The notes beneath the pieces were generated by a model. It saw only the letters and a program-made list of their open reading frames with translations. It was not told the origin of the DNA and did not search any database. Shown piece by piece: positions 28,118-37,597 of a DNA stretch of 64,000 nucleotides (its first letter is position 1; each line of letters begins with the position of its first letter). The position numbers and the translations under genes were made by a program. This DNA is from an uncultured Clostridia bacterium (GTDB lineage: Bacteria > Bacillota > Clostridia > Oscillospirales > Acutalibacteraceae), in contig CANQPS010000003.1 in assembly GCA_947625785.1 (NCBI GenBank), positions 62,001 to 126,000 of the forward strand. Direction: 5' to 3'.

Positions 28118-28453
28118 TCATGGTATTTTTGGACTGGAAGTCACCGTGAATAAGTTATCGTTTCTCAGGTACAGTAAAACAACCCTTCTTTTGTCACTGA
28201 TTTCTGTTCCCGCTACACACACAAGAGCGTCCCATTCGGCAGAAGACACATTCCTGCGGAAAGTGCCAAAATCATTTGGCAAAGTCCCTTTATCACGGGA
28301 AAACATTGTCCCGCCTGCAATCAATGAACTGTTCGACGCAAGACTACATTCTGGGTTTGTCAATATATCGAGCTGCAAATATTTATAACGACCTCTAACG
28401 CCCTTTTTTCCAGCTTTACCGAATATTGAGTCAGGTGGTTCCACATATCTCAT
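28118..28453 (-). CDS. Unknown 111-residue protein
   Basis: Start ATG at 28453 overlaps the stop of a decayed upstream frame (TGATGAG), suggesting translational coupling. The sequence (ILTNPECSLASNSSLIAGGTMFSRDKGTLPNDFGTFRRNVSSAEWDALVCVAGTEISDKRRVVLLYLRNDNLFTV) looks like a real globular protein but matches nothing I know. The upstream partner is visible only as a frameshifted tail (about 28460-28550). The plus-strand frame here is probably a shadow. Confidence 0.4.
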   Translation of the reverse strand: MRYVEPPDSIFGKAGKKGVRGRYKYLQLDILTNPECSLASNSSLIAGGTMFSRDKGTLPNDFGTFRRNVSSAEWDALVCVAGTEISDKRRVVLLYLRNDNLFTVTSSPKIP

Positions 28454-28639
28454 CACTTTCCGCCATGCTCATAATAGTCCTTCGCATCAACATATTCAAA
28501 GAGGTTTTTTCAGCACCCTTAGAATGTGCTTTGTTTTCTCTACTGGGAAAGGAACACCAAGGTGGGAGTATTGTCCCACAGATACAACTTCACCCTCCAT
28601 TTCCTTCTTTTTTTCGCCGACAGGCACCACAACAGTATC

Positions 28640-29319
28640 TCCAATATCTTCAACATCCGAATACATTCTGTATCGACCATCATATGAACAATTCGGTTAT
28701 AGCGGATTATAAATATATCGAGGATGATGCAGGGGCTTGCTCAGAAATTATTCTGAAACTCATAAAACATATGAGAGTAACAGTAACAAAGGATATAGCC
28801 GACCTTCTCTACATGGCTCTTGTAACGGATACCATGGATACCACACAGCAGTCTTTTTTGACTGCCGCAGAATTGGCAGACTGTGGAGCCAATATCGCCG
28901 GTATTGATCGTAAGAATATGTTTGTTAAGTCAAAGTAGAGAATGGCTTTGGAGGAGCTTTTGAAGAACAGTTTTCATTTTAGCTGTAATGATCAGATTCT
29001 GACAGGCATAATTACATTGAATGATTTAAAAACGGCTGACATAAAGGATTCTGAACTTGAAGGAATAAACTCTTTTGTAGATCAGGTTGAAGGCGTAAAA
29101 ATAGGTGTTACTATCCGTGAAATGCCGGACGGTAACACCAGATGCTCTATGAGAACAAGTGACAGCATTTCTGCTAATGAAATATGCCAGTTTTTTGGCG
29201 GAGGTGGGCATTATCATACAGCCTCCTGTATTTTTGAAATGTCTGTATATGAGGAAAGGATTATTTTATTGAGCAAGTTTGCGAGAGTTTCCTCAGAAAA
29301 TACGGAAGTGGCTGTGTAA
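28640..29319 (+). pseudogene. DHH-family phosphoesterase fragment with in-frame TAG
   Basis: Recognisable from CIDHHMNNSVIADYKYIEDDAGACSEIILKLI, containing the DHH motif of NrnA-like nano-RNase/phosphoesterases, through DLLYMALVTDTM (DTxxF-type region). TAG at 28936-28938 interrupts the frame, which then continues through the DHHA1 part ending SMRTSDSISANEICQFFGGGGHYHTASC (GGGGH motif). The N-terminal Rossmann part with DxD is missing. Family members degrade short oligonucleotides or pAp. This copy is broken. Confidence 0.8.
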
Positions 29320-29537
29320 TCATCAGAGATGACGATTATGATGAAGAAGCCAACAAGGAAATGAAAGAGTTTATGTTTGAAATGCGTCGGATTCTGGTAA
29401 CTAAGAACAGAGGTATTGAAGTAACTCTGAAAAGACTACGGAGAATATACCAAAACTTTGATAAAGTCAATACAGACGGAACAGACGAGGAATTATTACA
29501 GAGTGCGGAAGAATACAGAAATAAGTTGTTGTCGTAA
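29253..29537 (+). CDS. Possible small protein overlapping the DHH fragment
   Basis: A frame out of register with the DHH 3' end reads YFIEQVCESFLRKYGSGCVIIRDDDYDEEANKEMKEFMFEMRRILVTKNRGIEVTLKRLRRIYQNFDKV and stops at 29537. It has plausible composition, but there is no ATG before the central Met; an ATT or internal start would be needed. Likely a remnant of a following gene. Function unknown. Confidence 0.35.
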   Translation, partial: GKDYFIEQVCESFLRKYGSGCVIIRDDDYDEEANKEMKEFMFEMRRILVTKNRGIEVTLKRLRRIYQNFDKVNTDGTDEELLQSAEEYRNKLLS

Positions 29538-29794
29538 AAATATTCATACTCTACATTACAATGCTTTTTAATTCCATCTATAAGAATTCTTTGGAATTTT
29601 ACCAATCATCTGATCATAACTTACACCACTAAAGTGTAAGTTTCTTTAAATTTTCAAGTAATATTGAATAGTAGTTGTTTTCGTCAATATAATAATCGCA
29701 AACTTTTTTATCCCCAGAATTTAGTACGATTGGATTCGCAATTTTCGATTCATTACATTTATTCGATCTTCAGTATATAGTTTTCCATGGATTC

Positions 29795-31402
29795 TTAATG
29801 CATATCACCACTTATCAATCTTTCAAGCATTTCTGCAGTTCCTCCTGAATGCTTATAGTTTTCATGAATTATTGTAGGAATAAACTGAATCTGCTTGCAA
29901 TCCGGTGTTTCGTGCAGTGTCAATCCAACCCTTGATAATTCACGCTCTAAGTCACTTTGATTCTTTACAGATGATACATTTATCCCTGTTTTGCGTTGTA
30001 ATTCCATTGCGAAAGCTTGATCTTCACTTATTTTTTTAACAATCTGACTTTTAGCAATAGACTGCCATTTTTTTCTAACAACAGCATTTAATGCATCTCG
30101 CCCTTTAACTCCATCGGCTGACATTAGCCTACCAACACGGATATCATCTCCTATTGAATGATATAATTCATCAATATCTTCAAAATGATAATCGAAATGA
30201 GAAACTGGGGAAAAATCAATATCTCCATCAACATAATGAAGACCATCAATACCATGTTTTTTTAGTTCAACTGCCAAATCGCTACTTGAACTAATAGGAA
30301 TCCTTTTTGAATTGCCTGGATCGCCTACCCATTGAAGAACTGAACTATTGCCATTTGCTATTCTAATTTTTTCATCTATTGGCTTCAATGAAGCTTTTAT
30401 ACCCGTTCCTGTTTCTGCAGCTTTACCTAAGTCTGTTGTATCATCAACAACATCAACAGCCCTACCAGTATTCTTTCCTACTTCTGCGGCTGTTTCTGTT
30501 GTTTCGCCCAGACTTTTTGCTCCACGAGCATAATCAGATGCATTATCAATATTCTTAGCAGCATCAGACATATTATCAATCGTTTTGGCCGCTTTTCCTG
30601 CAGTTTTTGTAACATCTCCGACATCATCAGCATATTTCAGATATTTTATTCCACCAATAACAGGAACCAAAGCAACTAAATCCAGAGCAAAGTACAAACC
30701 GAAATTGTCGCCTTCACCCCAATGTTGAATATCATGAACTAAGTCTCTAACATCACATGGCAAGTCTAAGTCAAATATACTTAATGCGATATTTCCGGCA
30801 AATGATAATTCCGTCATGTTATCATCGGTATAGTCACCTAAAACAGTCTTTTTTCCACTTTGCCATAAATACTGGAACGGATGCTGTTGTGCAAACTTTC
30901 TATCACTTTCATCAAATTTCTTCAAATTAACAAACCAGTTACCAATTTTTTTATACCAAGGTGGATCTACCTCTTCCATTTCAACTCTCTCAGAATTACC
31001 AATAAGTTTTATTGGAATTTGATTAAAATAACTATTAGATGAAAAACCACTCATGCCGATTTTTCCATTACCAGTAATTTGAGATGGACCCTGCCTAAAA
31101 GAATTATAATTAAAAGTAGCTTGATTTGATCTGTTTTTCAATGTACAACGAATATACGATGCATTTTGAACATCATCATAGCCCATCTGATTGGCAGCCT
31201 GTTCAATATCATGACTAAGGGAAATTAATTCTGTTTGCAGATCACTAATCCTTCTCATAAGAAGAAAACGTTTTGTGTAAAAAAAAGAACTGCATTTTAT
31301 AGGCATTAATCTTCCTAATCTAACTTGAAGAGAACTTAAATCAGATGATTTCAGTTTAATATTTTTTGCAGTATTTATTATTGATAATTTATCATACTTC
31401 AT
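29795..31402 (-). CDS. Polymorphic toxin, type VII/LXG-like N-terminus and LHH-type HNH nuclease C-terminus
   Basis: 535 residues from the ATG at 31402, two bases after a WXG-like partner frame. The N-terminal ~100 residues are helical (SSLQVRLGRL ... RRISDLQTELISLSHDIEQAANQMGY) as in type VII-exported toxins. A hydrophobic Ala/Gly/Asp segment follows (FALDLVALVPVIGGIKYLKYADDVGDVTKTAGKAAKTIDN). The C-terminus VGLTLHETPDCKQIQFIPTIIHENYKHSGG matches the LHH/WHH branch of HNH nuclease toxins, though one His is replaced (LHE). Downstream to 29600 there is only a decayed frame (SKIANPIVLNSGDKKVCDYYIDENNYYSILLENL) that may be the old immunity gene. Probably a secreted DNase toxin. Confidence 0.68.
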   Translation of the reverse strand: MKYDKLSIINTAKNIKLKSSDLSSLQVRLGRLMPIKCSSFFYTKRFLLMRRISDLQTELISLSHDIEQAANQMGYDDVQNASYIRCTLKNRSNQATFNYNSFRQGPSQITGNGKIGMSGFSSNSYFNQIPIKLIGNSERVEMEEVDPPWYKKIGNWFVNLKKFDESDRKFAQQHPFQYLWQSGKKTVLGDYTDDNMTELSFAGNIALSIFDLDLPCDVRDLVHDIQHWGEGDNFGLYFALDLVALVPVIGGIKYLKYADDVGDVTKTAGKAAKTIDNMSDAAKNIDNASDYARGAKSLGETTETAAEVGKNTGRAVDVVDDTTDLGKAAETGTGIKASLKPIDEKIRIANGNSSVLQWVGDPGNSKRIPISSSSDLAVELKKHGIDGLHYVDGDIDFSPVSHFDYHFEDIDELYHSIGDDIRVGRLMSADGVKGRDALNAVVRKKWQSIAKSQIVKKISEDQAFAMELQRKTGINVSSVKNQSDLERELSRVGLTLHETPDCKQIQFIPTIIHENYKHSGGTAEMLERLISGDMH

Positions 31403-31404
31403 AT

Positions 31405-31605
31405 TCAATCATCCTCATTATAAACCTGCGTCTTTAAACTTTCTATTTCATTTGAAATGTAATAAAGCTCAGAAGTAATGGAATTAATAATTGATTGATA
31501 AGCTTCTCTAGTATCCGAATCCCAATCGCTATAAGAAATTAGTGCTGCATTTTTGATTTCTTTAACCTTGCTGCGAGTGTCATAAAATCTGTGTATTCTG
31601 CTCTT
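31405..31605 (-). pseudogene. WXG100-like partner, remnant
   Basis: An open frame without a start codon reads KEIKNAALISYSDWDSDTREAYQSIINSITSELYYISNEIESL and stops two bases before the toxin ATG. A W-containing helical turn between two helices is typical of small type VII partners encoded before LXG toxins. It overlaps the EssC-like fragment, so its 5' half is gone. Confidence 0.45.
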
Positions 31606-32035
31606 TTATTCCATAAAGTATCATTAGTTGTCAAGCAACGCTCTATCTCAACTTTTTCTCCTGGAAAGTTTAACTCGTTCCAAAAGATAAATGATTCTTT
31701 TCTCGACTCCAACTCCTTAATTAAAGTATCCAAATATCCATTGTATTCTTTTATCTCTTTGTTGTATTTATCCTTTAATTCCTTCCACGAACTTCTCTCA
31801 TCAAGCCAAGGAATAAGTAACGCTGGTACTATCATAATTGCTGGGAACATAAGCATTAGTGGCGATGTTTGATTAAAAGCAAACATTAAAATGTATGCCA
31901 TTAGCATTATCACGGGATAAAGTATTTTTGATAGTATAGATTTTTTGTGTTTGACAGGAGCAATGGGCAAATCTTTCAATTTCCATATTTCTTTTTTTGC
32001 TCTTCAAATAATCTTGGATTTCTACGGAATAGCAT
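31539..32035 (-). pseudogene. EssC-like type VII secretion ATPase, N-terminal fragment with frameshift
   Basis: ATG at 32035 (MLFRRNPRLFEEQKKK) is followed by a frameshift in an A7 run. The reading then continues as LKDLPIAPVKHKKSILSKILYPVIMLMAYILMFAF...LMLMFPAIMIVPALLIPWLDERSSWKEL, two membrane helices, and ends with LWNKRAEYTDFMTLAARLKK. This order (FxRxPR, PxxP, two TM helices, coiled coil, LWxR...DF...RLG) is that of the region just before the FtsK-like domains of EssC. The ATPase domains are missing. It is transcribed toward the toxin. Bases 32036-32508 show no gene. Confidence 0.55.
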
Positions 32036-32508
32036 ATTATTCCTCCAGTTACGAATTTTATAAGTACATTTTCAAATGTATATTACTTCAAATTCTAATG
32101 TTATAAAGTATCATAATCAAAGGATATTATCTAGTCATTAATATAACGATTTACTCAAAATATTATTCGTTTACATTCAATCATAAACCCAATAACTCAT
32201 CCTCAATAAAAAAATTAATACAAGATTCAACCGCCATTGTGTAATCAAAACAATAAAACGAGCGTAAAATCTAAACACTAATACATATTTGCTTTACTGC
32301 TATTTATCAATAAAGTCAATATTCTTTGTCGATATTATTTAAAAATTATCAGAAATCTTTATACTTTGCTATACCAACACAACAAATTTAGTCCTACCAA
32401 CTGTGTTCTTGAAAAACAGTCGATAGAGCATCACTTGTTATGTCATTTTTACTTTTTGAATGATAGATTTTTTATTTATGCAATCATTGAATTGACACTG
32501 CGAACTGC

Positions 32509-32715
32509 TTACTCGTTAGACAGCAGATTTTCCTTATACGCTATTTCCAGTTCCTTGGTTACAGTCTGCGTTCCTGCATATTTCCAGAATGCTTTAATGT
32601 CACGCATATACTTTTCGATGGTGTTTTCGCTTTTTTCTTCAAGTCTCAGATAGTTTCTAAATTCATCTATTCTTTCCTTGGTTATAATAAACTCATCCAT
32701 AATGATCCCGTCCAT
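32509..32715 (-). pseudogene. Tyrosine recombinase, N-terminal fragment
   Basis: 68 residues, MDEFIITKERIDEFRNYLRLEEKSENTIEKYMRDIKAFWKYAG, closely parallel to the N-terminus of the complete recombinase at 21049-21891. It ends after KENLLSNE, where the catalytic domain should start. It is a second, deleted recombinase of the same group, which suggests that the region once held another recombinase-controlled unit. Confidence 0.8.
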
Positions 32716-32880
32716 AACGATTCCCTCCAGAAGTTTACATAGATATGTATAGTTTGCAACAGCAATGCTTAAAGTATACTATATATCCCTCTGATCAAAA
32801 TAAATATCAACGGGCGGATTTGATATTCTAATTATTCAATTGTAGAATAGTTTGCTTATATATTGTTTGATAAAGCCAAA

Positions 32881-32928
32881 AACACAGTGCAGTACCTTTG
32901 AGGATGGATTAAGGTACTGCACTGTGTT
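32881..32928 (-). terminator. Terminator of the hsd operon
   Basis: Perfect 18-bp stem (AACACAGTGCAGTACCTT and its complement) with a 12-base loop and T5 after it on the minus strand, 66 bases past the hsdR stop. Confidence 0.9.
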
Positions 32929-32994
32929 TATTTGTCATGTTTTATAGTTTTTATTATCTGCAACAGGAAGCGTCAGATCTATATTCTATTTGTT

Positions 32995-35900
32995 TTATGC
33001 CACTACCTGCAAAGCATTATTCTTGATACTCTCAATAGTCAGCAGTATAGCATTTCTTGTTTTAGAATCAAACATCTTGATAAAGCTGTAGGGCTTATCA
33101 AAAGGCGGTTTCATCAGTATTTTAATATCCTCGATATAGCCGTTATTCTCAATATGGTTGATGATTTTCAGAATAAATTCGATCTGTTTCTGATTGAGCG
33201 AGCTGTCATTGATAAATACAGAAAATGCAGACATAGCACTGTCATGATCGAGCTTTGCTATCTTGCGGATCAGCAAACCAAAGGGAGTGTCACCATACTC
33301 TCGCTTGTAATCCTCGCTGTTACCAAGCTCCTGCGTGAGTATCCTTTCAAGTTCCGCATAATCTGCTTTTGAAAGCGGGAGATTATGGTTCAGCTTATAG
33401 ATAACAGTATCGTTCTTATGCTCCTCAACATAGCGGTTGACCTTCTTTCGATAGTCCTCAAAGTCGTATGCCGCACCAAGAGCATCGCCCTCCTTGCTGT
33501 CAAGAACAGGATCATCGAGTTTTGTAAATATCTTCGGCTTTTCTCCTCCGCCAACGAGGAACTGCATCAGGTCACGAAGCTCCTGACGGACTTTTTCCAT
33601 TGTCAGAATACTGATATTATCCCAGAATGTATCTGTCTGAATATCCTTGATAAGTGCAAGTTTCTGCTTGACCTGAGGTATCGTGGCTTTATGCTCCAAT
33701 GCTTCAGCAGTCAGGCAGAGCTGATTTTTTAGATAATTCATTGTAGGCAGCTTATCAATATTTGCAAGCATCATTCCGTAGATGAAGTTGTCAAAACGCT
33801 TTGCATACTCATCTGTGTCATTTGTAGTAATAAGAGGAGCAATATGCTTTTGAAGCTCCGATATATCCATATCGGAAAGGGATACCCATTTTTGGGGCTT
33901 TTTAAATTTCTCGACGTATTCTGTTTTGAGCCTTACTGATACAAGGTCATATGACAGAGCATTGACACCGCTTTGACAATCATCTGTGAGCTGTCTGCGG
34001 AAATCCTGATACGCATCATCGGAGAAATTACTGCCCTGCAATGCGAATATGAGTCGAACCTGCTTGCAGTAGATGTTTTCGGTCAGGGACTTTGTTTCAC
34101 CTGTTTCGTAGTCATTTTGGTGTTCCCTGAAATACTCAAAGTTACCGCAGTAATCGAATATCAGAAAACGGCACTTGCCTGTGTATTCACCGTCTATACC
34201 GTCAATGCAGGAAAGATCTTTGCAAAGTCTTGTACCTCTGCCGATCATCTGCCAGAATTTCGTTTTTGAGCGTACCTTCTTGAAAAATACAAGATTGACG
34301 CATTCGGGAACATCAATGCCTGTGTCCATCATATCTACCGAAACGGCGATAACGGGCATTTTATCGGGTATCTTGAAATCGTCAATAATCGTTTGTGCAT
34401 AGCTGTCATCACAGGTGACACGCTGGGCAAAATGTCCGTTACCAAGTTTCGGATAGAGCTTGTTAAAACGCTGCACAACAAATTCAGCGTGTTCCTTATT
34501 CTGAGCAAATATGATTGTTTTGCCGAGCCTGTCACCGCCGTGGACTTTAATACCACGCTCCATAAGGTCTTGCAGGACGGTATCAACAGTATTCTCGTTG
34601 AAAACAAACTTGTTCAGTGCTGCCGAGGGGATAAAATCGGGAACATAGCCGTCCTCGGCAAAATCATCCTCATAGCGTTTCTTGTCTTCATCTGAAAGGT
34701 CGTCATAGGTGATACCTTCTTCAAGAAATTTTGTCTTTACTTCATAATTATAATACGACACAAGCACATGATCGGAATGTACTGCCGTTTCGTAATCGTA
34801 TGCATAAGTCGGCACACCATTCTCGACTTCAAAGAAATCGTATGTGTTGCGGTCAACATCGGTTTTAGGGGTAGCTGTCAGACCGACCATAATCGCATCG
34901 AAATACTCAAAGATAGCACGATATTTCTTAAAAATGCTCCTGTGGCTCTCGTCCGTGATAATAAGGTCGAAGTGAGCAGGAGAAAACAGCGGCACTCCGT
35001 CAATTGTTTTTGTGCTGTCAATAGCATTCAATATCGTGGGGTAAGTAGAAAACACTATGCGGGCATTTCGATCATCCTTGTTATTGCACAGGTTACACAG
35101 CGACATATCTGGCAGATAATTCTTGAAATCGTCTTTAGCCTGCTTGACAAGAGCCGTTCTGTCAGCAAGGAAAAGAATATTTGTAATATAGCCGCCGCGG
35201 CTCAGTACATCTGTCAGGCTTGAAGCTGTCCTGGTCTTGCCTGTACCTGTAGCCATGACAAGCAGAGCCTTGCGAAAGCCCTCCTCGATATGCTCACATA
35301 CCGCGCGGATAGCCTCTTTCTGATAATAGCGGTCCGTAATTCTATCATCTATGTGGATAGTGCTGAGCTTCTTGCGAGTTTCACGGCGGTTCATCAGCTT
35401 TTCGAGGTCGGATTTTGTGAAGAAGCCGCTTACTTTCCGCTGCGGCGAGGACAAATCGTCCCAAAAGTATGTTTCAAAGCCATTTGAGGTAAACATCATG
35501 GGTCTGCGCCCAAATTTACGCCCTAAGCAATCGGCATAAAGTACCGCTTGTTTCCTGCCGATATTAGGATCTTTACTCGTCCTTTTTGCTTCTATGACAG
35601 CAAGGGGCAGACCATCACGACCGAACAGCACATAGTCACAGTAGCCTTTCTGTCCGAAAACACCATTCATATCGGTCACTTCGTATTCTTCCCAGACATC
35701 GGCATCGGTACCACCGAACTTCCAGCCCATTGATTTCAGATCTACATCAATGTATATTTTTCGTGTCTTAAACTCCGAGAGGTCAGTAGGGGCAAAGGTT
35801 CGACTTTCCTGCCTTTCTTCCTTTCCGGCAGTGAGGGAAGCCGACATTTCGGCGATTTTAGCCTGTAATGCCTTGATCTCGCTGTCCTTCTGCTCAATAA

Positions 35901-36369
35901 GAGACTCCTGTTCTTTTATTTTTTTGGTGTCGATAATTATCTTTTCCGAAGGTATCAAGGCAGGATCAAAGTGCCGTTCCTGATAGTCCGAGCCATAGCA
36001 ATAGTCCACCCATTCGATAAATTCAAACAGGCTTTCAAGAGCAAGCAGAGCATCAGCCTTATTTACAGCTCTCTCCGTATGCACTGAAAGATTGCCGAGC
36101 TTGATAATAAAGGGCAGCTTTTCCCAGGTCTGGCTGTCGAGGGCAAAACGAAATGACGGCTCATGGATCAGCGATTGCAGATTGTCCTTATAAGGCATAC
36201 TGATCGTGTTATCGGCGGAATACGCCCATTTTACTGCAAGCTCCAGAGCCTTACGACAGCCCACAGCACACATTGCCGGAGAGGTGGAGTAGACCTTTTC
36301 GGCTTCGATGGCAGCAGCCGAAAATAGAGTGTAATCGGATATACTGCTCAGAAATTCAAAATTGGTCAT
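32995..36369 (-). CDS. hsdR: Type I restriction enzyme, R subunit
   Basis: 1124 residues. An N-terminal DUF4145/HEPN-like helical domain (about 1-130) is followed by a coiled coil and the endonuclease domain with PD-(D/E)xK residues in GYCDYVLFGRDGLPLAVIEAKRT. Next are the motor domains: Walker A VMATGTGKTRTA, DEAD-like ITDESHRS, VGLTATP, and motif VI GRGTRLCKDL. HsdR translocates DNA and cuts distant from unmethylated sites in complex with HsdM/HsdS. It is last in the hsdM-hsdS-hsdR operon, 46 bases after hsdS. It appears intact. Confidence 0.96.
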   Translation of the reverse strand: MTNFEFLSSISDYTLFSAAAIEAEKVYSTSPAMCAVGCRKALELAVKWAYSADNTISMPYKDNLQSLIHEPSFRFALDSQTWEKLPFIIKLGNLSVHTERAVNKADALLALESLFEFIEWVDYCYGSDYQERHFDPALIPSEKIIIDTKKIKEQESLIEQKDSEIKALQAKIAEMSASLTAGKEERQESRTFAPTDLSEFKTRKIYIDVDLKSMGWKFGGTDADVWEEYEVTDMNGVFGQKGYCDYVLFGRDGLPLAVIEAKRTSKDPNIGRKQAVLYADCLGRKFGRRPMMFTSNGFETYFWDDLSSPQRKVSGFFTKSDLEKLMNRRETRKKLSTIHIDDRITDRYYQKEAIRAVCEHIEEGFRKALLVMATGTGKTRTASSLTDVLSRGGYITNILFLADRTALVKQAKDDFKNYLPDMSLCNLCNNKDDRNARIVFSTYPTILNAIDSTKTIDGVPLFSPAHFDLIITDESHRSIFKKYRAIFEYFDAIMVGLTATPKTDVDRNTYDFFEVENGVPTYAYDYETAVHSDHVLVSYYNYEVKTKFLEEGITYDDLSDEDKKRYEDDFAEDGYVPDFIPSAALNKFVFNENTVDTVLQDLMERGIKVHGGDRLGKTIIFAQNKEHAEFVVQRFNKLYPKLGNGHFAQRVTCDDSYAQTIIDDFKIPDKMPVIAVSVDMMDTGIDVPECVNLVFFKKVRSKTKFWQMIGRGTRLCKDLSCIDGIDGEYTGKCRFLIFDYCGNFEYFREHQNDYETGETKSLTENIYCKQVRLIFALQGSNFSDDAYQDFRRQLTDDCQSGVNALSYDLVSVRLKTEYVEKFKKPQKWVSLSDMDISELQKHIAPLITTNDTDEYAKRFDNFIYGMMLANIDKLPTMNYLKNQLCLTAEALEHKATIPQVKQKLALIKDIQTDTFWDNISILTMEKVRQELRDLMQFLVGGGEKPKIFTKLDDPVLDSKEGDALGAAYDFEDYRKKVNRYVEEHKNDTVIYKLNHNLPLSKADYAELERILTQELGNSEDYKREYGDTPFGLLIRKIAKLDHDSAMSAFSVFINDSSLNQKQIEFILKIINHIENNGYIEDIKILMKPPFDKPYSFIKMFDSKTRNAILLTIESIKNNALQVVA

Positions 36370-36415
36370 ATAATCTCACTCTCCTTATATTTTTCTTTAT
36401 ATTGATAGCGATAAA

Positions 36416-37597
36416 TCAGCCAAAATATTCCTGCATAAGTGCTTTTTTCAGTGTTTCAGCCTTTTCAAGCACCTGTTTTACTGCCAATTTCGATTTGTCG
36501 ACTTGTGAAACGAATGTTGAAAACATTTTTTGTTCTATTAAATCCGGCATGATAATACCTATTTTGTTCATTGTTGATATAGGTAACTGAGGCTGAGCTG
36601 AACCACTTGCAATAGAGCGTTTTATATCATCAACCTGCATCCGAAACTGCTCAATAAAAAATATTTCATCAATTATTTCTTTATTCATTCGCAATATAAC
36701 CATTCCGGAATTTATTCGCATATTCTCAAAAGGCACAACATCTGTGTAGAAAGCAAGATTTCCTAATGTTCCTCTGGTTGTGAGAACAACATCCCCACGG
36801 ATTAGCTTTCCTTTTCTAAGTGAATCGTCTTTTTCCTTTGTTATGAACATACAATCCGAAAAATCAAATCCGTTTTTTGTTACATTTTTTGCATTCAGAA
36901 ACAGACAATATTCATCATCGTAAAATTCTTCTTGCTTCGGATAATTCTTTCCTCTATCTCCGTCAATTATTTCACAAACGTCAGTCATAGGCAATACGGG
37001 AAGGTGTAAACTGTTATGAACCGGGTCTCCAAACATCTCCACAAACCGTGATTTGACAAGCAGATCGAGCTTTTCAAGGATAGCGTTGCAAAGGTCAATT
37101 ATGTGGGTAATTTTGTCGAGTTTATCAGAAATTTGCCGTTGTATTTCAAGCGGAGGGAAATAAATTTCTAATGAATCAATATGTTCACTTCTTATATTAT
37201 TTATATTTGCACCTGCTGATAATTGGGATATTATACTTCTATATTTTGTAGAAGTAAAATAATGTCCCAAATAATAAGGATATACATTTTTTGGTCGAAT
37301 AACTTTGCAAAATGCTCCAAATGTAGCGATTATTTCTTTATCAATAATTGCAGATTTTCCTACTAAATTTTTACTTCCACTTGATGTACAAATTAAAATA
37401 TCTCCAATTTTCAGATATTGTAAAGAAGATACTTTTGATTTATCAACATAAATGACATCATTAAAATTAATTTTGTCATTTTCAATGTTATTTGCCCTTA
37501 ACAGCATAACACTATTATTGTTTAGATTTTCGTGTAAATCTGTAGGCTTATACGACACACCACGAATTTGAACAGATATATCTTTTATTTTAATCAT
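36416..37597 (-). CDS. hsdS: Type I restriction-modification specificity subunit
   Basis: 393 residues with two target-recognition domains (about 1-150 and 185-360), each followed by a helical spacer. The central one is EIYFPPLEIQRQISDKLDKITHIIDLCNAILEKLDLLVKSRFVEMFGDP. HsdS determines the bipartite DNA target of the methylase and nuclease. The start overlaps the hsdM stop by eight bases (translational coupling). I see no spare hsdS half-genes or inverted repeats around it, so specificity switching is not indicated. Confidence 0.95.
   Translation of the reverse strand: MIKIKDISVQIRGVSYKPTDLHENLNNNSVMLLRANNIENDKINFNDVIYVDKSKVSSLQYLKIGDILICTSSGSKNLVGKSAIIDKEIIATFGAFCKVIRPKNVYPYYLGHYFTSTKYRSIISQLSAGANINNIRSEHIDSLEIYFPPLEIQRQISDKLDKITHIIDLCNAILEKLDLLVKSRFVEMFGDPVHNSLHLPVLPMTDVCEIIDGDRGKNYPKQEEFYDDEYCLFLNAKNVTKNGFDFSDCMFITKEKDDSLRKGKLIRGDVVLTTRGTLGNLAFYTDVVPFENMRINSGMVILRMNKEIIDEIFFIEQFRMQVDDIKRSIASGSAQPQLPISTMNKIGIIMPDLIEQKMFSTFVSQVDKSKLAVKQVLEKAETLKKALMQEYFG

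Noticed and set aside
36416..37597. hsdS as part of an inversion system
   Set aside because: No extra hsdS segments or inverted repeats are present; the nearby recombinase fragment at 32509 is truncated.
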